Source: Notoacmeibacter sp. (GTDB taxonomy: Bacteria; Pseudomonadota; Alphaproteobacteria; Rhizobiales; Rhizobiaceae). From it: a stretch of 64,000 nucleotides of DNA. The notes under the pieces are model-generated. The model saw only the letters and a list, made by a program, of their open reading frames with translations. It was not told the origin of the DNA and did not search any database. How positions within the stretch are numbered: the first letter of the stretch is position 1; every line of letters starts with the position of its first letter. Where the stretch lies: assembly GCA_019912385.1 (NCBI GenBank), contig JAIOIW010000031.1:62001-126000 (forward strand), read 5' to 3'. Positions 56,661-64,000 of the stretch are shown here, piece by piece. A program made the position numbers and the translations under genes.

Positions 56661-59600
56661 GTGACGACGAATCTCGACAATATCCGCACCGAAATGCGGA
56701 CCAACTACCTGGCCGATGAGAAAGTGGTCGTTACGAAGCTGGTCGAGCTTGCCGGGCTTTCGCTCAGGGATCGCGACGCGATATCCGCGCGGGCAGCAGA
56801 ACTGGTACGCGCCGTGCGCGGCGAGTCCGCACCGTCGATGATGGAAGCGTTTCTTGGCGAGTACGGCCTGTCGACGGGCGAGGGCGTGGCGCTGATGTGC
56901 CTGGCGGAGGCGCTGTTGCGCGTCCCGGACGCAGAAACCATGGACGACCTGATCGCCGACAAAATCGCGCCGCACGACTGGTCGAACCATTTCGGCAATT
57001 CCTCCTCCATCATGGTCAACGCCTCGACCTGGGCGCTGATGCTGACCGGCCGGGTACTCGACGAGGACGAAGAAGGCGGGATCGAGGGCACGTTACGCTC
57101 GCTGGTGAAGCGCATGGGCGAGCCCGTGATCCGACGCGCGGTTGCTGCCGCCATGCGCGAGATGGGCCAGCAGTTCGTGCTCGGGCGGACCATTGGAGAA
57201 GCCGTCAAGCGCGGGACGGATTACGCGGCCAAGGGCTATGTCTATTCCTACGACATGCTCGGGGAGGCGGCCCGAACGGAGGCCGATGCGCTGCGCTACC
57301 ACCGCGCCTATGCCGACGCGATCGCCGCGCTTTCGCGGTTGTCGAACAAGGACGATATCCGCGTCAATCCGGGAATTTCGGTCAAGCTTTCGGCGTTACA
57401 TCCGCGCTATGAGGCGACGCATCGCGACGCCATGCTGCCGGTGATGCAGGCGCGGCTACTCGAACTGGCGCAGGCGGCGATGCAGGCCGGAATGGGTCTC
57501 AATATCGATGCGGAGGAGGCCGACCGGCTCGATCTTTCCCTCGACGTGATCGAAGCGGTGCTCGGCGACGATACGCTTGCCGGCTGGGACGGCTTCGGTG
57601 TCGTGGTCCAGGCCTACGGCCAGCGCGCGCCGATGCTGCTCGACTGGCTGCATGCCCTGGCGAGGAAACACGACCGCAGGATCATGGTGCGCCTGGTCAA
57701 GGGCGCCTACTGGGATACCGAGATCAAGCGGGCGCAGGTGATGGGCCTTGACGGGTTCCCTGTGTTCACGCGCAAGTCGGCGACGGACGTCTCCTACATG
57801 GCCTGCGCGCGCAAGCTGTTTGCAATGACAGACCGCATCTATCCGCAATTCGCCACGCATAACGCACATACCGCGGCGGCGATCCTCGCAATGGCGCCCG
57901 ACAAGGACTGTTTCGAGTTCCAGCGCCTGCACGGCATGGGTGAGGCGTTGCACGAGGCCGTCCTGCAGGCGGAGGGAACGCGCTGCCGCATCTACGCCCC
58001 GGTCGGGCAGCACGCCGACCTGCTCGCCTACCTGGTTCGGCGCCTCCTCGAAAACGGCGCCAACTCGTCCTTCGTACACCAGATCGTCGACAAGGCCGTT
58101 CGCGCCGAGGAGATCGCGCGCGATCCGGTTACCGACGTGCTGGCGATGGCATCAGCCGCCAATCCGGCGATCCGCAAGGCCGCATCGCTTTTCGCACCCG
58201 AGCGGGTCAATTCGCGGGGGTGGGACATTACCGATCCGCTGGCTTTGGCCGAGATCGAGGCAGGGCGAGCGCCTTTCGCCGCGCCGTACCGGTGGCATGC
58301 GGGGCCGATGGTGGCCAATGGCCGGATCAGCGGCGGCCGGGAACTCCAGCCGGTCAATCCGGCCAACCCGGAAGACGTTGTCGGTGTTTGGCGCGAGGCG
58401 ACCACGGACGACGTGTCGCGTGCAATCGAGGCCGCGAAGGCGGTGCAGCCCTCCTGGGCGGCGTTTCCGGCTTCGAAGCGCGCCGCACTCCTGAACTCGG
58501 TTGCCGATCTCTACGAGGAAAACGCGATCGAGTTCTTCGCCCTTGCTTCCCGCGAGGCCGGCAAGACGCTCAGCGACGGGATCGCCGAAGTGCGCGAAGC
58601 CGTCGATTTCCTGCGTTATTACGCGAGCCGGGCGGAAGGTGTGGAACAGGGAACCCAGGCGCGCGGCGTCATTGGCTGCATTTCGCCCTGGAACTTCCCG
58701 CTCGCGATCTTCACCGGCCAGATCGCGGCGGCGCTGGTAGCCGGCAATGCGGTCATCGCGAAGCCGGCCGAACAGACGCCGCTGATCGCCGCGCGCGCCG
58801 TCGAACTCATGCGGCAGGCCGGCATCCCGAAAGCCGTCATACAGCTCGTGCCGGGCGATGGCGCCACGGTTGGCGCGGCGCTGACCGCCCACCCCAAGAT
58901 CGCCGGCGTGTGCTTCACCGGTTCCACCGAGGTTGCCCGCATCATCGAGCGGCAACTGGCCGAAACCGCCGCGCCCGATGCCATGCTGATCGCGGAAACC
59001 GGCGGGCTCAACGCCATGATCGTCGATTCCACCGCGCTTCCCGAACAGGCGGTCCGCGACATCATCGCGTCGGCGTTCCAGAGCGCCGGACAACGCTGTT
59101 CGGCGTTGCGCATGCTCTATGTCCAGGCCGAGGTTGCCGACAAGGTGCTGGCCATGCTGAAGGGCGCGATGGAAGCCTTGAGCGTCGGCGACCCGTGGCA
59201 GATCTCCACCGATACCGGCCCCTTGATCGATGCAGAGGCGCAGCAAGCGATCGGCGGCTATTGCCAGGCGATGATCGACAAGGGGCGTCTTGTCGCCCGC
59301 CTCGACACACCGCGCGCGGGGCGGTTCGTCGCTCCGCACATTTTCCGGGTATCCGGCATCGAGGAACTGGAGCGCGAGATCTTCGGCCCGATCCTGCATG
59401 TCGCCACCTTCAGGGCCGATGAGATCGACGAAGTGATCGCCGCGGTCAACGCGAAGGGCTACGGGCTGACCTTCGGATTGCATACGCGTATCGACGCCCG
59501 CGTGCAGCATATCGTCGACGGCATTCATGCCGGCAATGTCTACGTCAACCGCAACCAGATCGGCGCGGTCGTCGGTTCGCAGCCTTTCGGCGGAGAGGGG

Positions 59601-60287
59601 CTCTCGGGAACCGGACCCAAGGCCGGCGGACCACACTATCTCGACCGCTTCCGCAAGGCATTGCCGGCAGCGCATCCTGTGATAAGCGGCCACGTCGCTG
59701 CCGATCCGGCGGAGATAGCCGCCGCGCTTTCGATCGACGGCGGCGACTGGGTGCTGCGCCATGACCGGATCGCGGAATTGCGCAAACTGCTGCGCGGACG
59801 CGCCGCCGCAGCGCTCAACGCCGCGGCGGCCCTCGATCAGGGGCCCATCGACCTGCCGGGACCGACAGGGGAGTCGAACGTGCTCAGCCTGGTGCCGCGC
59901 GGGCGGGTGCTTTGCCTGGGGCGTGACGAGCAAACGCTGCTGGGCCAGGCCGTTCAGGCGCTGGCCGCGGGGAACAGGGTCGTCGGCGTCGCGCCTGGGG
60001 CCTCGTCCGCGCTGGCGCCTCTGACCGGAAAGGGGCTGCCGCTCGCCGCTGTCGACGGCACGATCGATCCGGCGTCTCTGGAGCGGCTTGGCATCGATGT
60101 GGTCGCGCTATGCGCCGACGAAGAAACCACGCGCGATGTGCGACGGGCGCTGGCCCGTCGAGCCGGGTTGATCGTCTCGCTGGTGGTCGAGCCGATCAAC
60201 CCGGTTGCTTTCGCGCACGAGCGCTCGGTCTGCGTCGACACCACGGCGGCAGGCGGCAATGCCAGCCTGCTGGCGGCTGCGGGATAG
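56661..60287 (+). CDS. putA: bifunctional proline dehydrogenase / glutamate-semialdehyde dehydrogenase
   Basis: 1208 residues from GTG 56661, which has GGAAGGG upstream; an in-frame TTG at 56625 is less likely. The flavin-dependent proline dehydrogenase barrel spans roughly 130-480 (RLVKGAYWDTEIKRAQ near 345; YAPVGQHADLLAYLVRRL near 450). The aldehyde dehydrogenase spans about 530-1035 with Cys813 in SAGQRCSALRM and PWNFPLAIFTG near 680. A further 170-residue C-terminal domain, as in long type-B PutAs, follows. It converts proline to glutamate at the membrane face. Confidence 0.97.
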   Translation: MTTNLDNIRTEMRTNYLADEKVVVTKLVELAGLSLRDRDAISARAAELVRAVRGESAPSMMEAFLGEYGLSTGEGVALMCLAEALLRVPDAETMDDLIADKIAPHDWSNHFGNSSSIMVNASTWALMLTGRVLDEDEEGGIEGTLRSLVKRMGEPVIRRAVAAAMREMGQQFVLGRTIGEAVKRGTDYAAKGYVYSYDMLGEAARTEADALRYHRAYADAIAALSRLSNKDDIRVNPGISVKLSALHPRYEATHRDAMLPVMQARLLELAQAAMQAGMGLNIDAEEADRLDLSLDVIEAVLGDDTLAGWDGFGVVVQAYGQRAPMLLDWLHALARKHDRRIMVRLVKGAYWDTEIKRAQVMGLDGFPVFTRKSATDVSYMACARKLFAMTDRIYPQFATHNAHTAAAILAMAPDKDCFEFQRLHGMGEALHEAVLQAEGTRCRIYAPVGQHADLLAYLVRRLLENGANSSFVHQIVDKAVRAEEIARDPVTDVLAMASAANPAIRKAASLFAPERVNSRGWDITDPLALAEIEAGRAPFAAPYRWHAGPMVANGRISGGRELQPVNPANPEDVVGVWREATTDDVSRAIEAAKAVQPSWAAFPASKRAALLNSVADLYEENAIEFFALASREAGKTLSDGIAEVREAVDFLRYYASRAEGVEQGTQARGVIGCISPWNFPLAIFTGQIAAALVAGNAVIAKPAEQTPLIAARAVELMRQAGIPKAVIQLVPGDGATVGAALTAHPKIAGVCFTGSTEVARIIERQLAETAAPDAMLIAETGGLNAMIVDSTALPEQAVRDIIASAFQSAGQRCSALRMLYVQAEVADKVLAMLKGAMEALSVGDPWQISTDTGPLIDAEAQQAIGGYCQAMIDKGRLVARLDTPRAGRFVAPHIFRVSGIEELEREIFGPILHVATFRADEIDEVIAAVNAKGYGLTFGLHTRIDARVQHIVDGIHAGNVYVNRNQIGAVVGSQPFGGEGLSGTGPKAGGPHYLDRFRKALPAAHPVISGHVAADPAEIAAALSIDGGDWVLRHDRIAELRKLLRGRAAAALNAAAALDQGPIDLPGPTGESNVLSLVPRGRVLCLGRDEQTLLGQAVQALAAGNRVVGVAPGASSALAPLTGKGLPLAAVDGTIDPASLERLGIDVVALCADEETTRDVRRALARRAGLIVSLVVEPINPVAFAHERSVCVDTTAAGGNASLLAAAG

Positions 60288-60295
60288 TCCAGGGG

Positions 60296-61171
60296 TCAGC
60301 CTGGCAGGAATTCCCGCAAGGTGGCGATGGTTTCACCCGGCGCCGTGTCGATGAAAAAGTGGCCGCCCGCAATCGCCTTGCCGGTGACATCGGTACAAAT
60401 CCGTTGCCATTCGCCGGGCACGTCGAACTGCCGTGCCATGAGTCCGGCCTCGCCATAGAGCGCGAGGGTAGGGCAGGCGATCGGGCGGTCGGCGTCGGCC
60501 GCGTCCAGAGCGCAATCTACCAGCCAGGCGGCCCGGTAGTCGGCGCACATGGCACGGATCGCTTCTGGGTCTCGCCAGCAGCGCCGGTATTCGGCGAGTG
60601 CGTCCGCCGGGAACGCGCTTGCCCCATCGGGACCCCAGCCTGAAAGGCAGGACTCGAAATAGAAATCCGGATCGGGCGCGATCAGGGTTTCGGGCAGTGG
60701 CGAAGGCTGGGACAGGAAGTACCAGTGATAATAGGCGTATGCGGCATCCGCTCCGCCTTCGAAGAAGATCGTCCTCGTCGGCACGATATCCATTACCGTC
60801 ATCGACTCTATGGTTTCAGGGTGATCGAGTGTCATGCGGTGCGCGGTGCGTCCGCCTCGGTCGTGCCCGATGACGTGGAACCGTTCGTGGCCGAGCGATC
60901 GCATAAGCGCCACCTGATCTTCTGCCATGGCGCGGAAGGAATAGTTGGCGCAATCCGGCCCGTTTCCGGGTTTCGATGAATCGCCATAGCCACGCAGGTC
61001 GGCGACCACTACAGAATAGTCACGCACGAGGTCCGTCGCCACCTTGTTCCACAGCGCTTTCGTCTGCGGAAAACCATGCAGCAGCAGCAGCGGGGTGCCG
61101 GCCCCGGCACGCACAAATGCGATCTCGACGCCATTGTGGTCGAAGCGACCCCTCTCGAATCCTTCAAACAT
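60296..61171 (-). CDS. fluoroacetate/haloacetate dehalogenase-type alpha/beta hydrolase
   Basis: 291 residues. All residues known to define fluoroacetate dehalogenases are present at the same numbers as in the Burkholderia FA1 enzyme: nucleophile Asp104 with Arg105 and Arg108 (GHDRGGRTAHRM), Asp128, the halide pocket His149-Trp150 (YYHWYF) and Tyr212 (CADYRAAW), and the base His271 (GGHFF). The reaction would release halide from haloacetate to give glycolate. No signal peptide. It converges with putA and diverges from the racemase gene. Real substrate range could be broader. Confidence 0.88.
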   Translation of the reverse strand: MFEGFERGRFDHNGVEIAFVRAGAGTPLLLLHGFPQTKALWNKVATDLVRDYSVVVADLRGYGDSSKPGNGPDCANYSFRAMAEDQVALMRSLGHERFHVIGHDRGGRTAHRMTLDHPETIESMTVMDIVPTRTIFFEGGADAAYAYYHWYFLSQPSPLPETLIAPDPDFYFESCLSGWGPDGASAFPADALAEYRRCWRDPEAIRAMCADYRAAWLVDCALDAADADRPIACPTLALYGEAGLMARQFDVPGEWQRICTDVTGKAIAGGHFFIDTAPGETIATLREFLPG

Positions 61172-61294
61172 GAAATGCTCCTCCGATCGCCGGGAAGCTG
61201 CACCCGCCCGACGGCGAACGCAAGGTCAGCACCGATACGGTTGCGGTGCACGGTGCAGTCATGCAGAACTGTGTGCCGACGAGAGGAGAGGCGC

Positions 61295-62380
61295 ATGCTG
61301 CAGGGCGTACGGATTGTCGAGGTCGAGGGGCTCGGTCCCGGGCCGTTCTGCGGGATGCTCATGGCCGATCTCGGCGCCGACGTGATCGTAGTGCACCGGC
61401 CGCAATCCTCGGGTCCGGTCGCGGTGGAGAAATCGCTGCTCGACCGCGGCAAACGGTCGATCGTCCTGGACATGAAGAAACCAGGCGATCTATCGGTATT
61501 TTTTAAGTTAATCGAAAAAGCAGACGGATTGATAGAGGGCTTTCGCCCGGGCGTCATGGAACGGCTTAGCGCGGGACCTGCCGATTGCCATGCGGTCAAT
61601 CCGCGGCTCGTTTTCGGGCGCATGACCGGGTGGGGCCAGAATGGCCCGCTGGCTCATGCCGCGGGCCACGACCTCAACTATGTCGCGCTGTCGGGCGCAT
61701 TGCACTATGCCTCGCTCCCCGGCGAGCCGCCGATCACGCCGCCGACGTTGCAAGGCGATATCGGCGGTGGTGCGCTCTATCTGGCGATTGGTCTGCTGGG
61801 AGGCATCCTGCGCGCGCGGGAGACCGGGCAGGGCACCGTGGTGGACGCCGCCATCGTCGACGGCAGTGCTCACATGATGAACCTGCTGATGTCGCTGGCA
61901 CAGGCGGGCGGGTTGTCGATGGAACGGGGCAGGAGCCTGCTCGACGGTCCGCACTGGAGCCGCAGCTACCGCACCGCCGACGGCCGCTTCATCTCGGTCC
62001 AGAGCCTTGAACCGAAGTTCTATGCCATCGTGTTGGAAAAACTGGGACTTTCCGACGATCCGGACTTCAAGCGTCAGTATGACCAGCGCCTATGGCCGCG
62101 TCTGACGGAGCGCTTTGCCGAAATCTTTGCGAGCAAGACGCGCGCGCAGTGGGCCGCCCTGTTCGAAGGTTCCGATGCTTGCGTGGCGCCGGTGTTCGAT
62201 CCCCGCGAATCCGCCGCGCACCCTCACATGGCTGCGCGCGGCAGCTGGGTTGAAGCGGACGGCGTCTTCCAGGCCGCCGCTGCACCGCGTTTTTCGGGTG
62301 AAAGCTGGGCGCCGCGTCCGTCGCCGGCCCGCGGCCAGCACGCGGAGGAAATCCTGACGGAAATCGGTGCGCGAGAGTAG
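61295..62380 (+). CDS. CaiB/BaiF-family protein, alpha-methylacyl-CoA racemase type
   Basis: 361 residues of class III CoA transferase fold. Racemase-subgroup residues are in place: His125 in AAGHDLNYVALSG, Asp155 in QGDIGGGA and Glu239 in SLEPKF, matching His126, Asp156 and Glu241 of the mycobacterial enzyme, so racemisation of 2-methylacyl-CoA esters is more likely than CoA transfer. ATG 61295 has AGGAGA six bases upstream. A short AT-rich run near 61496-61518 is the only unusual base use. Confidence 0.87.
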   Translation: MLQGVRIVEVEGLGPGPFCGMLMADLGADVIVVHRPQSSGPVAVEKSLLDRGKRSIVLDMKKPGDLSVFFKLIEKADGLIEGFRPGVMERLSAGPADCHAVNPRLVFGRMTGWGQNGPLAHAAGHDLNYVALSGALHYASLPGEPPITPPTLQGDIGGGALYLAIGLLGGILRARETGQGTVVDAAIVDGSAHMMNLLMSLAQAGGLSMERGRSLLDGPHWSRSYRTADGRFISVQSLEPKFYAIVLEKLGLSDDPDFKRQYDQRLWPRLTERFAEIFASKTRAQWAALFEGSDACVAPVFDPRESAAHPHMAARGSWVEADGVFQAAAAPRFSGESWAPRPSPARGQHAEEILTEIGARE

Positions 62381-62399
62381 CGTGATCCAGGTACGAATT

Positions 62400-62417
62400 C
62401 CTCCCCGCAAGGGGAGG
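62400..62417. repeat. short hairpin of the CTCCCCGC type
   Basis: CCTCCCC and GGGGAGG pair over 7 bp around a GCAA tetraloop, twenty bases after the racemase stop. It shares the core of the hairpins at 45717-45744 and 47941-47966 and may help end transcription from the left. Confidence 0.55.
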
Positions 62418-62431
62418 CGTTCGTCTTGCTG

Positions 62432-62504
62432 GTGGAACGAATTTGACATTCGATACCCGCTCGATGTCGACCGCGAAATCGAATGTCAAATTTATAAGTT
62501 CCAC
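62432..62504. repeat. nested long inverted repeats between convergent genes
   Basis: The inner arms AATTTGACATTCGAT (62440-62454) and ATCGAATGTCAAATT (62478-62492) are perfect over 15 bp with a 23-base spacer. The outer arms GTGGAAC (62432-62438) and GTTCCAC (62498-62504) are perfect over 7 bp. No coding function is apparent. The whole can fold into one long, slightly interrupted hairpin in either strand. Confidence 0.75.
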
Positions 62505-62527
62505 TGGAATCACAAGCTTGCCAGTGG
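62501..62527. repeat. inverted repeat following the long palindrome
   Basis: CCACTGG (62501-62507) and CCAGTGG (62521-62527) are perfect 7-bp arms with a 13-base spacer, sharing bases with the outer arm of the preceding palindrome, so the two structures would compete. A further pair GTTTCCA (62535-62541) / TGGAAAC (62580-62586) surrounds the rest of the gap. Confidence 0.6.
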
Positions 62528-62592
62528 TTTCCTTGTTTCCATTTTTGCTCCGCGACCGATACAAACGGGATGCAAATGTTGGAAACGAACCG

Positions 62593-64000
62593 CTAATTCA
62601 GCAATGTCCTTGGCAGCCAGAGCGCGATATCGGGAAATGCCATGACAAGTCCGAGGGCGATGAGCTGCAGGAAAACGAAGGGGATGATTCCCTTGTAAAT
62701 CTGCTGGATCTTGATCTCCGGCGGCGCCACGGCCTTCATGTAGAACAGCGCGAAGCCGAAGGGCGGGGTCAGGAACGAGGTCTGCAGGTTGACGGCCAGC
62801 AAGATCGCGAACCAGTACGTCACTTCCGCCTTCATGACGTGATCGCCGAAATCGAGGCCGGCGATGATCGGTGCGAATACCGGCAGCACGATCAAGGTGA
62901 TCTCGATCCAGTCGAGGAAGAAACCAAGGACGAACACGATCCCCATCAGCATCAAAAGCAGGCCCCAGGGGCCGAAGCCGAGATGCTCGATGAAGGCGTC
63001 CACCTGTGCTTCGCCGCCGAGTGCGCGGAACATGTAGGAAAACAGCGTCGCGCCGACGAATATGCCGAACAGCATTCCGTTGGTCAGTGCAGTCCGCAAC
63101 ACCACATCCTTTGTCACGTTCCAGAAGTGGCCGAGATCGGCAAGGAATCCCTGACCGGTGGCATGGTCGCCGAAGTCGGCCTTGGCCTCGCCATCGAAGT
63201 GGAATTCGGGAACGCGGAGCGCGGGGAGCAGAACCAGGTTGACGAACGCGAGGATCAGCGAACCGAACGCGCCGACGCCGGCTGCCTCGGTCGGCGTCGC
63301 AAACCCGCCCAGAATCGAGCCCAGAACGCAGGTAATCAGGAACACGGGCGGAATGAACGAACGAGCCAGCATCAACATGTATGCGCTGAACGATTGCGGT
63401 CCCAGTTCGGCCGGCAGTTTCGGTGCGACCTGCGGTTTGATGGCTGCCAGGATGATGATGTAGACGACATACAAGGCCGAAAGCATGAAGCCCGGTATGA
63501 CGGCGGCGACGAACAGGTTGCCGACGGAGCGCGACAGCAGGTCGGCCATGATCACCAGCATGATCGACGGCGGAATCAAGATGCCGAGCGTCCCCGACGC
63601 AGCAATGGTGCCGGTGGAAAGCGGCGCCGAATAGCCGCGCTGGATCATCACCGGCAGAGCGAGCAGGCTCATCATGACGACCGAGGCGCCGATGATGCCT
63701 GTCGTTGCCGCCAGGATCGTGCCCATCAGCGTTACGGCCAATGCCAAGCCGCCTGGAACCCTGCGCAGCAGAACCTGCAGGCAGTTGAGCAGATCGCGCG
63801 CGACCCCCGATTTCTCCAGCATGGTACCCATGAAGATGAACATGGGGATCGCGGTGAGGATCAGGTTCTCCGCGATCGCGCCAAAGATGCGCGGTGCCAG
63901 CGCCCCGAATTGGGCGAGGTCGAACAGCCAGGGATCGACGAAATAGGCCAGAAATCCGAAACCCAGGCCGATGCCGCCAAGAACGAAGGCGACGGGATAG
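62593..64000 (-). CDS. dctM: TRAP transporter large permease (DctM), 5' end outside the window
   Basis: The frame runs from the TAG at 62593-62595 to the window edge, at least 468 residues, with the start missing beyond 64000. It is a polytopic membrane protein with DctM features: PMFIFMGTMLEKSG, TLGILIPPSIMLVIMADL and NLQTSFLTPPFGFALFYMK. A hydrophilic loop (about residues 225-255 of the visible part) is longer than in classic DctM. TRAP permeases use the sodium gradient to import organic acids delivered by a periplasmic binding protein, expected upstream of the window edge. Confidence 0.9.
   Translation of the reverse strand, partial: YPVAFVLGGIGLGFGFLAYFVDPWLFDLAQFGALAPRIFGAIAENLILTAIPMFIFMGTMLEKSGVARDLLNCLQVLLRRVPGGLALAVTLMGTILAATTGIIGASVVMMSLLALPVMIQRGYSAPLSTGTIAASGTLGILIPPSIMLVIMADLLSRSVGNLFVAAVIPGFMLSALYVVYIIILAAIKPQVAPKLPAELGPQSFSAYMLMLARSFIPPVFLITCVLGSILGGFATPTEAAGVGAFGSLILAFVNLVLLPALRVPEFHFDGEAKADFGDHATGQGFLADLGHFWNVTKDVVLRTALTNGMLFGIFVGATLFSYMFRALGGEAQVDAFIEHLGFGPWGLLLMLMGIVFVLGFFLDWIEITLIVLPVFAPIIAGLDFGDHVMKAEVTYWFAILLAVNLQTSFLTPPFGFALFYMKAVAPPEIKIQQIYKGIIPFVFLQLIALGLVMAFPDIALWLPRTLLN

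Noticed and set aside
62367-62645. Short plus-strand frame across the palindrome island
   Set aside because: It starts inside the racemase gene, has no ribosome site or recognisable sequence, and its course is dictated by the inverted repeats.

Overview
The window is GC-rich and densely coding on both strands. It looks like chromosome from a denitrifying alphaproteobacterium of the Hyphomicrobiales (Rhizobiales). The main pointer is an acpXL-type cluster for the very-long-chain lipid A acyl group, which is typical of that order. The Lrp-controlled PutA, the HutF/HutG histidine route and the two oligopeptide-type ABC transporters fit the same group. The genus cannot be fixed from sequence alone. 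I saw no rRNA, tRNA, CRISPR array, transposase or phage gene.

Region 1 (1-2.7 kb) holds the tail of an ornithine cyclodeaminase-family gene, a MOFRL glycerate 2-kinase and a Crp/Fnr regulator of the Dnr/NnrR type. Region 2 (2.5-16.4 kb) is a nitrite-respiration island: nirI-nnrS diverge from nirS-E-C-F-D(L)-G-H-J-N, and nirX (apbE) plus a small unknown ORF converge on its end. Four Fnr/Dnr-like boxes are visible. One perfect box lies downstream of the regulator, ahead of no gene but in front of a strong terminator, and so suggests a small RNA.

Region 3 (16.4-23.9 kb) is a complete histidine-to-glutamate pathway (hutC-hutF diverging from hutI-H-G-U) with a HutC-type operator between the two arms. 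Region 4 (23.9-28.1 kb) is an mde cluster: methionine gamma-lyase, a 2-oxobutyrate dehydrogenase-like E1, and a divergent Lrp regulator. Region 5 (28.1-33.9 kb) handles 2-aminoethylphosphonate: a LysR regulator, a Na/Pi-cotransporter-family protein with a PhoU domain, PhnW, PhnX and a DMT-family membrane protein. Region 6 (33.9-41.8 kb) is a six-gene operon joining an oligopeptide-type ABC importer to a cytoplasmic phosphonate monoester hydrolase/phosphodiesterase-like sulfatase, with a possible PHO box upstream. Region 7 (42.2-47.2 kb) is a second peptide/nickel-type ABC importer.

Region 8 (47.5-51 kb) holds an L,D-transpeptidase, a MAPEG protein and a ManC-like protein whose nucleotidyltransferase motif has decayed. 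Region 9 (50.1-54.9 kb) is the acpXL-fabF2XL-fabF1XL-adhXL-lpxXL lipid A cluster. It lacks the expected fabZXL, and one of its two ketosynthases has lost its catalytic residues. Region 10 (55-60.3 kb) has an AEC transporter and divergent putR/putA. Region 11 (60.3-64 kb) holds a fluoroacetate dehalogenase-type hydrolase, an alpha-methylacyl-CoA racemase-type enzyme and a truncated TRAP large permease, with a palindrome-rich intergenic island between the last two.

The strongest candidates for something undescribed are the orphan Dnr-box/terminator unit (2547-2695), the transporter-hydrolase operon for phospho- or phosphonate esters (33862-41956), the degenerate ManC-cupin protein and the palindrome island at 62400-62586.
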